From NCBI RefSeq assembly GCF_023023025.1, contig NZ_CP095481.1:248001-312000 (forward strand): a DNA stretch of 64,000 nt, in the 5' to 3' direction. This DNA comes from Amycolatopsis sp. WQ 127309. GTDB lineage: Bacteria > Actinomycetota > Actinomycetes > Mycobacteriales > Pseudonocardiaceae. The translations under genes and the position numbers were made by a program. This document shows, in pieces, positions 9,785-18,182 of this stretch. Position 1 is the stretch's first letter. Every line of letters begins with the position of its first letter. Under the pieces are notes generated by a model that ran no database searches, had not been told where the DNA came from, and was given only the letters and a program-made list of their open reading frames with translations.

Positions 9785-9788
9785 ACCG

Positions 9789-10727
9789 GTGACCGACCTC
9801 GACCTACGGCTGGTGCGCTACGCCGTGGCGCTGGCGGAAGAATTGCATTTCGGACGCGCGGCGGGGCGCCTGCACATCGCGCAGCAAACGCTCTCCGCAC
9901 AGATCGGCCAGCTGGAAAACCGCTTGGGTGTGGCCTTGTTCGTCCGCGACCGGCGGCACGTGGAACTGACCGAGGCGGGCGCGGTGTTCGTCGAAGGCGG
10001 GCGGCGGCTGCTCACCGAAGCCCAGGACCTGGTCGCCGCACTCGACCGGACCACACCGCCCCTGCGCGTCGACGTGATCACCGAAGGCCTGGTGACCAAC
10101 GTCGTCGCCCGCCTGCTGCGTGAGCGGCTGCCCGGGCTTTCGCTGGAAGTGCTGCAGGGCCACGGACTCGCCGCCACGCTCACCGGCCTGGTGCAGGCCC
10201 GCATCGATCTGGCGTTCGGCCGCGTCCACTGGCCGGGTGCCACACTGCCGAAGACGGTCCGCCACGAACTCGTGCGGCTGGAACCGATGGGTGTCGTCCT
10301 GCCCGCCGCCCACCCGCTCACCGCCGGGACCGAGGTGCGGATGAGCGACCTCGCGAGCCACCCGCTCCTGCTGCACACCGCGGAGGAAGCCCGGGAGTGG
10401 CAAGACTGGAACGAGCGGCTCGCGGCGGAGTTCCGCCTCGATCTCGCCCGGCGCCTGCACGGTCACGGCCGCAGCGCCGCGAACGCGGCCGTGCTGGCCT
10501 ACGACATGCCGGCGCTGGCACCGCTGGAAGCACCGGTTCCCGACGGCGTGGTGGTACGGCCGGTCGTGGACCCGGTACCGGTCTACCCGTTTTCGGTCGT
10601 GTGGCGCTCGGACCGGGCCAACGGCGCTCCCGCGCGAGCGGTCCGGGCGATCCGGGAGATCGCGCACGAACTCGGCTGGCTGGCGCCGCCGGCACGACCC
10701 TGGTGGCTGCCGGCCGACGACCGCTGA
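9789..10727 (+). CDS. LysR-family transcriptional regulator
   Basis: This 312-residue regulator has an N-terminal winged helix-turn-helix (ELHFGRAAGRLHIAQQTLSA, about residues 18-37) followed by LENRLGVALFVRD, the standard LysR linker region, and a periplasmic-binding-like effector domain from about residue 90. The GTG at 9789 is chosen because it leaves the usual seven or so residues before the first helix. The TTG at 9753 would add an untypical tail, and neither has a clear ribosome site. Being divergent from the FAH gene and beside a dioxygenase and reductase, it probably senses an aromatic substrate or ring-cleavage intermediate. Confidence 0.88.
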   Translation: MTDLDLRLVRYAVALAEELHFGRAAGRLHIAQQTLSAQIGQLENRLGVALFVRDRRHVELTEAGAVFVEGGRRLLTEAQDLVAALDRTTPPLRVDVITEGLVTNVVARLLRERLPGLSLEVLQGHGLAATLTGLVQARIDLAFGRVHWPGATLPKTVRHELVRLEPMGVVLPAAHPLTAGTEVRMSDLASHPLLLHTAEEAREWQDWNERLAAEFRLDLARRLHGHGRSAANAAVLAYDMPALAPLEAPVPDGVVVRPVVDPVPVYPFSVVWRSDRANGAPARAVRAIREIAHELGWLAPPARPWWLPADDR

Positions 10728-10744
10728 GCGGCCCGCGGGTGGCC

Positions 10745-11209
10745 TCAGCAGACCAGCTGGTCCTGCTCGGCCGGCCGCGACGCGTACGGGCTGACGTGGA
10801 TCGCGCGCTCGGCCCACTCGTGCGGGCTGACCTCCAGCTGCCAGTGCTTGCGCCAGCCGAAGGGCAGCTCCACCACATCCCATTCGGGACTCTCGTCGAG
10901 ACGCTCGGCCAGCCGGTGCACGAGGCTCTGAGTGGTCGCCGGGTCGGCCAGATCGGCGGCGAGGTGTGCGAAGGCGTTGACGACGACCTTCTTCGCGCGG
11001 GTGCTGCGTGCGATGCGCCGCAAGCCCCTCGCCGCCTGGCTTACGGTGGTCGGCCGATCGCCGGGCTGCACCGTCACCAGTGCGTAGAGGCACTCCCCGA
11101 GCGCGACGGGTGTCCCGATGTCTCCGTCGGGCAGCAACGCGGCGGATGGCGTGGTGGGGGTGGTCGGCGTGTAGGTGAAGGTCGTGCAGTGCAAGGTGAG
11201 GATCTGCAT
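10745..11209 (-). CDS. Free-standing archaeal-type threonyl-tRNA synthetase editing domain
   Basis: This 154-residue protein matches the N-terminal editing domain of archaeal ThrRS, which removes serine mischarged on tRNA-Thr and is structurally related to D-aminoacyl-tRNA deacylase. The markers are the opening MQILTLHCTTFTYTPT, the central strand and loop KVVVNAFAHLAADLADP, and the LPFGWRKHWQLEV segment, which corresponds to the family's P-F-G-W motif. There is no aminoacylation or anticodon-binding domain, so it would act in trans. The ATG at 11209 is used because family homology begins exactly there; only AAAGAA precedes it. Its natural substrate (Ser-tRNA-Thr, another mischarged tRNA or a small molecule) cannot be told. 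Confidence 0.8.
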   Translation of the reverse strand: MQILTLHCTTFTYTPTTPTTPSAALLPDGDIGTPVALGECLYALVTVQPGDRPTTVSQAARGLRRIARSTRAKKVVVNAFAHLAADLADPATTQSLVHRLAERLDESPEWDVVELPFGWRKHWQLEVSPHEWAERAIHVSPYASRPAEQDQLVC

Positions 11210-11564
11210 CGGAGTTCTTTCGTCCGCTGGGGCGCCGTTGCTCTGGAGGTTCGCGTCCGTCGTTCCCGAGTTCGTGGATAACCCTGGAATCGACATCGAT
11301 CAGCCAGAACGTTCAGGGTGCCGGGCGGTACGGGTGAGGACGACGCGACGGTCGGACGACCGGAACGGTGACGGGAACACGGGGTACCTCCGCGGAGTCG
11401 AGGACGCGGGTGGTGGGCGCACGCCGGGTGCGGCCGGCCGGATCAACCCACGAATCGCACGTTAGCCTGCCGCGGCCACGTTCCCGAGATACGTTCCACC
11501 CCACGGAACGACAACTCGGCGGTAACGCGCGCGACCGCCCGGGAGGTCCACTCTCCGCGGTCGC
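11210..11564. other. Intergenic region, no gene seen
   Basis: These 355 bases separate the start of the ThrRS-editing-domain gene from the end of the transglycosylase gene, both on the minus strand. Short open frames here lack ribosome sites and recognisable proteins. It probably holds the promoter of the editing-domain gene and the 3' region of the transglycosylase transcript. No strong hairpin was seen. Confidence 0.5.
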
Positions 11565-12644
11565 TCAGTAACCGCGGTAGGCACCGCCGTGGGCCATCGC
11601 CTGGATCCCCGGGACGTTCCCCACCGAGCCGTACCGGTCGATCGAGTACTGCACCCCGGCGATGATGTTGTCGACCGGGTTGTAGATGTTGTCGTGCCCG
11701 GGCAGCTTGTGCGCGTTGAACGTCGAGTCGATGCACTGCATGAGCCCCTTGGACGGGTGCCCGGCGGCCGCGTTGGAATCCCAGTTGTTGATGGCGTTCG
11801 GGTTCCCGCCGGACTCGTGCTGGATGATCGCCCAGATGTTGGGGATGTCGGCGTCGGTGACGGGGACGCCGGCGGCCTGGAGCGCCTTGATCGCTTCCTT
11901 GATCCACTCGTCGACGTTCCCCGGCGGCGCGGTGGCGGGCGGCCCCCCGCTCGTGACCACCGGCGCGCCCGGGGCGGCCGCCCCGCCGCCGGACTGACGA
12001 CGCGCCGCCGGCTGCGGTGCCTGGCGCGACGGCACCGCGGAATACGCGCCACCGGTGTCCTGGTTCATCAGCTCCCGGGTGCGGCCGATCATGTCGTCGG
12101 CCTTCGACATCAGCGCATCGACGTCCGAGCCGGCCGCTCGCGCGGACGCCGAAGTGCGCTCGGCGGCCTCGGCGAGGATGGCCTCCGGCGGCTTTTCCGG
12201 CGGCACCGCCCCGAGTACCTGCCGGTTCACCGCATCCTGCCGGGCGACCGCCTTGGCCGCGGCGGCTGCGGCATCGGAGTTGATCCGCTGGATCTCCCGT
12301 TTCGCGCCTTCGACCCGGTCGCCGACGGAGGTGCGCACGCCGGTCAGCTGCTCACCCAGCGAGGAAAGCTCGTCGGCCACCGAACCCAGGCGGTCACCCA
12401 GCTTCTGTCCCGCGGTGCCCAGTTCGCCGACGTAGCCGAAGAATTCGTCCGCGGTGTGCCCGGTCCAGGCCCCGTCACGCAGGCCTTCGGTGGCCGAATC
12501 CAGTTCCGCGGTGTGGTCGCCGACCTGTCCGGCGGCGGTCCGGAACGTCCGGGCGGTGTCCTCGATGAGGTCGGGGCGCAGATCGTCCAGCCGTCCGGCT
12601 TTTTCCGCGACGGCGGCCCATTCCGGCGGCATCGGCGCGGTCAT
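11565..12644 (-). CDS. WXG100-like/lytic transglycosylase fusion, probable ESX substrate
   Basis: In this 359-residue protein, residues 1-130 are a helical hairpin with a WxG turn (Trp60-Thr-Gly62), as in WXG100-type ESX substrates. Residues 200-245 are a Pro/Ala/Gly linker. Residues 246-359 are a soluble lytic transglycosylase (SLT) domain with the catalytic glutamate Glu277 in WAIIQHESGGNP, then the GLMQCIDSTFNAH and NPVDNIIAGVQYSIDRYG motifs. It would cut peptidoglycan glycan strands after export. No Sec or Tat signal peptide is visible, which supports export by the ESX system. Its start overlaps the preceding gene's stop (ATGA), so the two are translated together. Confidence 0.88.
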   Translation of the reverse strand: MTAPMPPEWAAVAEKAGRLDDLRPDLIEDTARTFRTAAGQVGDHTAELDSATEGLRDGAWTGHTADEFFGYVGELGTAGQKLGDRLGSVADELSSLGEQLTGVRTSVGDRVEGAKREIQRINSDAAAAAAKAVARQDAVNRQVLGAVPPEKPPEAILAEAAERTSASARAAGSDVDALMSKADDMIGRTRELMNQDTGGAYSAVPSRQAPQPAARRQSGGGAAAPGAPVVTSGGPPATAPPGNVDEWIKEAIKALQAAGVPVTDADIPNIWAIIQHESGGNPNAINNWDSNAAAGHPSKGLMQCIDSTFNAHKLPGHDNIYNPVDNIIAGVQYSIDRYGSVGNVPGIQAMAHGGAYRGY

Positions 12645-13075
12645 CGGACGTCATCCAGCCAGGCGTTGCCCCGCTCGGTCGCGTCCGGTTCCGTGGGGGC
12701 ACTCACCGGCGGCACGCCGGCCGGCTCGATCTTCCCGGCCGCATGGTGGACGGTGTGCGCGTTGTCCGCGTCCAGTTCCTCGACGCCGCCGGCCACCTGG
12801 TGCAGGGCCGCCGCCGACTGGTCGAGGTGCGTCATCGCGTGCTCGAACTCACCGTGCACCTGGGCGTGGAAGCCGGTCAGGGCCTGGTGGGCGGCGCCGT
12901 CGGAATCGACCGACCCGAAGGGGGTGGCCGCGCCCTTGCCGTCGCCGAGGAGAGCGCGAGCCTGGTCGAACTGCTCTCGTAGGGCACTCAATCGCTTGCC
13001 CGCGGCCTGCATCGCCCCAACGTCATAGTGCACCACGGCCGTCGCCTCCGAGATTCGATTCCGTGAATCGAGCAT
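12641..13075 (-). CDS. ESX-type small helical protein (EspC-like), partner of the transglycosylase
   Basis: This 144-residue, mostly helical protein has no signal peptide. It opens VVHYDVGAMQAAGKRLSALR and continues with a second amphipathic helix (AHQALTGFHAQVHGEFEHAM), the layout of the EspC/DUF2580-type proteins encoded beside ESX substrates. It has no clear WxG. Its stop overlaps the start of the WxG-transglycosylase (ATGA), so the two are probably exported as a heterodimer. The ATG at 13075 is preferred because GGAG lies nine bases upstream; a GTG about 40 bases downstream is the alternative start. The heterodimer is inferred from coupling and from known PE/PPE- and EsxA/B-like pairs. 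Confidence 0.72.
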   Translation of the reverse strand: MLDSRNRISEATAVVHYDVGAMQAAGKRLSALREQFDQARALLGDGKGAATPFGSVDSDGAAHQALTGFHAQVHGEFEHAMTHLDQSAAALHQVAGGVEELDADNAHTVHHAAGKIEPAGVPPVSAPTEPDATERGNAWLDDVR

Positions 13076-13284
13076 GCCGGACGACTCCAAGTCCGGCTCT
13101 GTGTCTCCTTCCCCGTGACACCAAGAGGGGGGGAAACCCCCGTGGACTGGGCTTTCACCGTCCACGAGGGATAGCCCTCCGATCAGCAGCGAGCAGCGTG
13201 TTCACCCTTCTGGCGGTGTGGGCCGCGCCGATGCTGAATTCGGCTCGTGCCTGGCACGAGAACGCGCCAGGCCGGGGAGCGGAC

Positions 13285-14277
13285 ATGATCGATTTATTCA
13301 GCAAACACCGGAACGGCTATGCCGTGGCCGTGCTCGCACTCATGCTGCCGGTGATCGCCGGATGCGGTCATTCCAGCGGTTCTTCTGTCGCGGCCGAGGG
13401 GAAACCCGAGAAGACCGTCGTCCGGGTGTCCGTCCTACCGACGATCGATCTCGTTCCGCTGTGGCTGGCCCAGCAGGACGGCTACTTCCGGGACGAAGGC
13501 ATCACCGTCGAATCCGTGGTCATGCCGGACGGGCAGCCGCCGCTCGACCGGATGGTCGGCGGGGACATCGACATCGCCTTTTCCAGCTATGTCCCGTTCT
13601 TCACCGCCGTGAGCGCGCACCGCGCGGACCTCAAGGTGGTCGCCGGTGGTTCGTACTCCCGGCCGGGCAGCAGCGTCATCGCGACGGTGCCCGACTCACC
13701 TGTGAAGACGATCGGCGATCTGGCCGGGAAACGCATCGCGATCGTCGGGACCGACACCGCGTCGCAGCTGCTCATCCGATCGGTGATGAACGACCACGGT
13801 GTCGCCGAAGGACGGGTCACCTGGGTGGAGATGCCGTTGGCCGCCACGGCAGCGGCGTTGCGCGACGGCCAGGTCGACGCGGCCTACCTGCCGGAACCGT
13901 TCCTCACCCAGGCCGCGGTTACCGCCGGGGCTTACCGGCTGGCCGACACTTCCAGCGGCTCGACTCAAGACTTTCCCTTGACCGGGTACGCCGCGACCGC
14001 CGAGTGGGTGGGCAAGTACCCGAAGACCCTGGCCGCTTTCCAGCGGGCGCTGCAGCGGGCCGTCCACGACTCGGCCGATCGCGGCCGGGTCGAGCCGTTG
14101 CTGTCCCGGGACCTCAAGGTGGACGCGGGCACGGCGGCACTGCTGACCCTCCCCAGTTTCGAGGCCAAGTTGGACAGCAGGCGGCTGCAACGGGTTCCGG
14201 ACCTGCTCCGGACGATGCTCGTGACGCCCACCGCGGTCGACGCTCGCCGGTTGACCGTTCCGCAGCCGTCGGAATGA
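13285..14277 (+). CDS. ABC transporter substrate-binding lipoprotein (NMT1/TauA/SsuA-like)
   Basis: This 330-residue lipoprotein has a signal peptide ending in the lipobox VIAGC (Cys27), so it is tethered outside the membrane. It shows the NMT1/THI5-like layout of taurine, sulfonate and thiamine-precursor binding proteins: LPTIDLVPLWLAQQDGYFRDEG, the VVMPDGQPPLDRMVGGDIDIAFSS segment and DGQVDAAYLPEPFLTQAA. The ATG has GGGGAG six bases upstream. No permease or ATPase gene adjoins it, so the partner transporter must be elsewhere or it acts as a sensor. It converges with a ROK regulator, their stops nine bases apart. The ligand is unknown. Confidence 0.85.
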   Translation: MIDLFSKHRNGYAVAVLALMLPVIAGCGHSSGSSVAAEGKPEKTVVRVSVLPTIDLVPLWLAQQDGYFRDEGITVESVVMPDGQPPLDRMVGGDIDIAFSSYVPFFTAVSAHRADLKVVAGGSYSRPGSSVIATVPDSPVKTIGDLAGKRIAIVGTDTASQLLIRSVMNDHGVAEGRVTWVEMPLAATAAALRDGQVDAAYLPEPFLTQAAVTAGAYRLADTSSGSTQDFPLTGYAATAEWVGKYPKTLAAFQRALQRAVHDSADRGRVEPLLSRDLKVDAGTAALLTLPSFEAKLDSRRLQRVPDLLRTMLVTPTAVDARRLTVPQPSE

Positions 14278-14286
14278 CACTGTTCT

Positions 14287-15405
14287 TCATTGCTCCAGCA
14301 ACGAAAGGACCGGCAGCGTGGCGGCGCCCAGTACCGCGGCGCCGGGCCGGCCGAGCACCAGCGTGGTGCCCCGCACCGTGTATCCGTCCGCCGCCCGTTC
14401 GATCTCGTGGAGGTAGCGGTCTCCCAGCGCCATCCCCGCCCAGCCGCCGAGCACGATCCGGTCGGGGCGGAACAAGGTGGCGAGACTGCCGATGCCGGCG
14501 CCGAGGCAGGCCACGGTCTCCCGCATCAGCTCCGCGGCCGGCGCCGACCACGTCGCGGCGGCGAGCAACCCGGACAGCCGGCTTCGCTCGTTGTGTCCGT
14601 GCAACGGCTCCACGCCGTCCAGTTCGCCGTACTGATCGAGAATCCCGTCCGCCCCGAAGTACGCCTCGACGCAACCTTTCGCGCCGCAACGACACGTCCG
14701 TCCGTTGTGGACGAACGTCGTGCGCCCCCAGTCGCCGGCCAGGTCGACGGTACCGTCGACCACCAAGGCGAGCTGCACACCGGACTCGATCACCACGACG
14801 ACCGCCCGCCGCACTCCGCGGGCCGGTCCGCGCCAGCTCTCGGCCCGGCCCAGGTTTTCCACGCGGTCGCCGACGGACACCGGGATCCCGCCGATCCTGC
14901 GCTCCAGCAACGTGCCCAGATCTGCATCCGCCTCGCCCGACTCCGGCCGCGCGGATATCCCGACCCCCACGCCGATGACGTCGACCTGGCGGTTTTCGGC
15001 GATCCGCAGCACATCCCGCGTCACCGCGGCGACCTTGTCCGCGGTGTCGCGGGGATCCAGGAAGGCGCCCGCCACCCGCCGGTTCGACTTGGCGAGCTGC
15101 CGGAGATTCAGATCGAACAGGCCCACCCGGATCTCCGTACCGCACACGTCGACGCCGACGACCCAGCCGTAACCCGGATTCACTTCGAGCATGATCCGCG
15201 GGCGTCCGACGCTCGCGCGGGCCTTACCCGCCGGCCGGACCAGTCGTTCAGGTAGGGAATCGGCGATCACCCGGGTCACGGCCGCGCTACTCAGACCAGT
15301 CGCCGCACTCAGCTCGACCCGGCTCAGCGGACCCTCGTGGTACAGCTTGGACAGGATCCAGGACCGGTTGTCCCGCCGGATCTTCTGCCCGGCTCCGCCC
15401 CTCAT
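14287..15405 (-). CDS. ROK-family transcriptional regulator
   Basis: This 372-residue protein has an N-terminal winged helix-turn-helix (SRVELSAATGLSSAAVTRVI) and a C-terminal ROK domain. The zinc-binding motif is intact (CRCGAKGCVEAYFG), and sugar-binding loops appear as GDWGRTTF and GRPGAAVLGAA. The usual catalytic Asn-Asp pair of ROK kinases is not visible: the corresponding stretch reads DRVENLGRAES. It is therefore likely a sugar-responsive regulator without kinase activity. The ATG at 15405 has AGGGAG twelve bases upstream; an earlier start would add an untypical tail. The convergent binding-protein gene may be a target, but nothing in the sequence proves it. Confidence 0.85.
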   Translation of the reverse strand: MRGGAGQKIRRDNRSWILSKLYHEGPLSRVELSAATGLSSAAVTRVIADSLPERLVRPAGKARASVGRPRIMLEVNPGYGWVVGVDVCGTEIRVGLFDLNLRQLAKSNRRVAGAFLDPRDTADKVAAVTRDVLRIAENRQVDVIGVGVGISARPESGEADADLGTLLERRIGGIPVSVGDRVENLGRAESWRGPARGVRRAVVVVIESGVQLALVVDGTVDLAGDWGRTTFVHNGRTCRCGAKGCVEAYFGADGILDQYGELDGVEPLHGHNERSRLSGLLAAATWSAPAAELMRETVACLGAGIGSLATLFRPDRIVLGGWAGMALGDRYLHEIERAADGYTVRGTTLVLGRPGAAVLGAATLPVLSLLEQ

Positions 15406-15522
15406 CTGAGCTGAACACTCCCTCACGTCGACGATGTTCCCGTGCTCCGGCGGATGATCCGACCACGCACGACGACGGTGAGGCAAGGCGAACGGCGGCC
15501 CCGGGCAACGGGTCCGCCCTTT

Positions 15523-16503
15523 CTACCGAGGGAGGACGGCTTGGGCCAGGCTCACGCCGTAACGCTGCCGCGAGTCGGTCCACCAACGATCGAGGGCGAA
15601 CCCGGCCGCCGACAGCTCGGCGTCGACGCCACCCTGGCGGAACTTCGCGGAGATCTCCGTACGGATGTGCTCTCCGGCGGCGAACCGCACGGTCAGGCCG
15701 GCACCGGGGATTTCGATGGTCAGCGCCCGGCTCGCGCGCAATCGCATCTCGATCCACTCGTGCTCGGCGTCCCAGCAGGACACGTGCTCGAACTCGTCAA
15801 GGTCGAAGTCCGCGCCGAGCCGGTCGTTGATCACCCGCAGCACGTTCTTGTCGAACGCCGCGGTCACCCCCGCCGCGTCGTCGTAGGCGCGTTCCAGGAC
15901 GTCCGGCGCTTTCACCAGATCGGTCCCCAGCAGGAGCCATCCGCCCGGGGCGAGCACACCGCGCAACGAGCGGAGCAACGCCGCGCGTTCCTCCGGCAGG
16001 AAGTTGCCGAAGGTGCCGCCGAGGAAGGCCACCAACCGCGGACCGTCGCCGGGAAGCCGGTCCAAGGGCTGGGTGAAGTCACCGATGACCCCGCGGACCG
16101 TCAGTCCCGGATAGTCCCCCGAAATGGCCCCCGCGGCGGCCGCCAGCGCCGATTCCGACACGTCGAGCGGGACGAACTCCGTCAGGGTCCCGTGGCCGGA
16201 GAGCGCGTCGAGCAGCAGCCGGGTCTTCTCGCTCGAGCCCGAGCCCAGTTCGATGAGCGTCCGCGCGCCGGTCAGCGCCGCCACCTCGCCGGCGTGCGTG
16301 GCCAGCACCTCACGCTCGCAGCGTGTCGGGTAGTACTCCGGCAACTGCGTGATCTTCTCGAACAGCTCACTGCCCACGTCGTCGTAGAACCACTTCACCG
16401 GCAGCCACTTCCGGGCCGCGGTCAACCCGGCGACGACGTCCGCACGCAACTCCGCGGTAGCGGCCTTGCTCTGACGGCGGTGGTCGAGGTCGATTTCGGT
16501 CAT
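15523..16503 (-). CDS. egtD: L-histidine N-alpha-methyltransferase EgtD
   Basis: EgtD transfers three methyl groups from SAM to histidine, giving hercynine, the first step of ergothioneine synthesis. The 326-residue protein carries the family signature FYDDVGSELFEKITQLPEYY and a SAM-binding strand TLIELGSGSSEKT. Residues that select histidine in the mycobacterial enzyme are kept one position later: Met253 (Met252), Glu283 (Glu282) and Ser285 (Ser284), plus the Asn of FLGGTFGNF. Its start overlaps the stop of the GMC oxidoreductase (ATGA). No egtA, egtB, egtC or egtE is in the window, which is unusual, since egtD normally sits with egtB. It may be a second copy or the set may be split. Confidence 0.9.
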   Translation of the reverse strand: MTEIDLDHRRQSKAATAELRADVVAGLTAARKWLPVKWFYDDVGSELFEKITQLPEYYPTRCEREVLATHAGEVAALTGARTLIELGSGSSEKTRLLLDALSGHGTLTEFVPLDVSESALAAAAGAISGDYPGLTVRGVIGDFTQPLDRLPGDGPRLVAFLGGTFGNFLPEERAALLRSLRGVLAPGGWLLLGTDLVKAPDVLERAYDDAAGVTAAFDKNVLRVINDRLGADFDLDEFEHVSCWDAEHEWIEMRLRASRALTIEIPGAGLTVRFAAGEHIRTEISAKFRQGGVDAELSAAGFALDRWWTDSRQRYGVSLAQAVLPR

Positions 16504-18182
16504 CTGCCGGCTCCCGCCAGGTGGTGGGCGTTGCGCAGCGCCACGGCCAGCAGGGTCAGCGTCGGGTTCGCCCCGCCCGACGTGGCGAACACCGAACCAT
16601 CGGCCACCTGCACGTTGTCGGTCCCGTGCACCCGGCCCCACGGGTCGGTCACCGACGTCGCCGCGTCGGTCCCGGTCTGCATGCCACCGAGGACGTGCTT
16701 GGTGTCCGGGACCGCGCCGGGCACCGTCACCGGAACGGCGGCCGCGACCGAGGCGCCCGCGGTTTCCAGCAGCAAGGTCAGCAGCGGGATCACGAAGGCC
16801 TGTGCGACCTGCTCGTGGCGGCCAGGCGCCCAGGTGATCCGGGGTACCGGTACACCTTGGACGTCGCGGACCGACGGGTCGAGGTCGATTCGGTTCGTCA
16901 GGTACGGCAGGTCGTGCCCCACCTGCGACACCCCGATCAGGCGGTCGCGGAGCAGCGAGGCCCGCATGAGCTGTTTGAAGGTCCGCCCGAACGGCTTCAG
17001 TGGCTGAAGCACGGACAGCAGCGACTGGTAGATCAGGGCTTCGGCGATGACACCCTGGCCACCACCCAGTTCGCAGAGCCCGCCGCGCAGCCAGGGAAGC
17101 CCGTTCAGCGCGGCGAAGGCCCGAGCGCCCGGGAAGTCCGGGTCGTTGAAGTCCTCCAGGCACTGCGTCTCCGAGCCGCGGTTGCGGTAGGTGTGCAGCC
17201 GCTCGGTCAGGAAGATGCCGAAGCCGTCGGTGAACGAGTGGAACATCAGGCGCCGGCCGGTCCGGCCGCTGCGGTCGGGCAGGCCGGACAGCAGCGCGAG
17301 GCGCGCCGTCTCGATCGCCGAGGCCGCGAGCACGACGACGTCCGCGGTCTCGACGCCACTGCGGCCGTCGGAGGCGATCCACCGCACCCCGGTCGCGCGG
17401 GCGCCGCTCAGCTCGATCCGGACCGCCTGGGTCTCGGCACGCAGCTCGGTCCGGCCGGTCAGCAGCGCCCGGCGCAGCGGGTCGAGGGCACTGCCGCGGG
17501 CTCCGGTCACGCAGCCCTGTGCGTTGCAGAAGCCGCAGTTGGTGCACGCGGGACGCCCGTTGTAGGGCCGGGAGTTGATGCCCTGCGGGAACGCGAACGG
17601 GTGCCAGCCGAGCTTCTTCGCCGCCGAGGCGCAGAGGGCCGACGCCCGTTGCTGCGGCCCGGGTGGCATGGGGAACGGCTTCGTGCGGGGCGCGTGCTTC
17701 GCCGCCGGGCCGGTGATCTGCGCGACGTCGCCCTGGACGCCGATGAGGGCCTCGGCCTCGTCGTACCACGGCGCGAGGTCGGCGTAGGAGAACGGCCAGT
17801 CGGCCACGTCGGCGCCGGGTTGCGGGCCGAGGGCCGAAAGTTCCGCGAAGTCGATGTCCCAGAACCTCGGCGTCGCCCCGCCGTAGTGGGTCATGCCGCC
17901 GCCGACCGTCACTGGCAGCTCGTTCACCGGCCCGGTCACGGCCGTTTCGGCGTCCTTCGCGCGGAACGTGCGCGGGTACGCGAGCGGGTCGGGGTCTTCG
18001 AAGTGCCGGAGGTTCTTCAGCTCGTCGTTCGAGAACTCCGTGACGGGCGGCCACGTCGTGGCGATGTCCCCGAAGTAGTTCGGACCCTTCTCCAGGACGA
18101 CGACGTGCCAACCAGCCTCGGCGAGCACCATCGCGGTCGCCGCACCGCCCGCGCCGCTGCCGACCACAACGGCCTTACGCAT
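16500..18182 (-). CDS. GMC-family FAD-dependent oxidoreductase
   Basis: This 560-residue protein has an N-terminal FAD-binding Rossmann motif (VVVGSGAGGAATAMVLAEAG, residues 5-24), the GMC VTVGGGMTHYGG loop, and the C-terminal NVQVADGSVFATSGGANPT with the histidine-poor active-site tail seen in gluconate/sorbitol dehydrogenase large subunits. A CTNCGFCNAQGC motif resembles the cysteine cluster of that subgroup. It overlaps the upstream subunit-3-like gene by eight bases and the downstream egtD by four, so the three form a tight operon. The expected role is oxidation of an alcohol or sugar with electrons passed to a membrane acceptor. The substrate is unknown. Confidence 0.85.
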   Translation of the reverse strand: MRKAVVVGSGAGGAATAMVLAEAGWHVVVLEKGPNYFGDIATTWPPVTEFSNDELKNLRHFEDPDPLAYPRTFRAKDAETAVTGPVNELPVTVGGGMTHYGGATPRFWDIDFAELSALGPQPGADVADWPFSYADLAPWYDEAEALIGVQGDVAQITGPAAKHAPRTKPFPMPPGPQQRASALCASAAKKLGWHPFAFPQGINSRPYNGRPACTNCGFCNAQGCVTGARGSALDPLRRALLTGRTELRAETQAVRIELSGARATGVRWIASDGRSGVETADVVVLAASAIETARLALLSGLPDRSGRTGRRLMFHSFTDGFGIFLTERLHTYRNRGSETQCLEDFNDPDFPGARAFAALNGLPWLRGGLCELGGGQGVIAEALIYQSLLSVLQPLKPFGRTFKQLMRASLLRDRLIGVSQVGHDLPYLTNRIDLDPSVRDVQGVPVPRITWAPGRHEQVAQAFVIPLLTLLLETAGASVAAAVPVTVPGAVPDTKHVLGGMQTGTDAATSVTDPWGRVHGTDNVQVADGSVFATSGGANPTLTLLAVALRNAHHLAGAGR

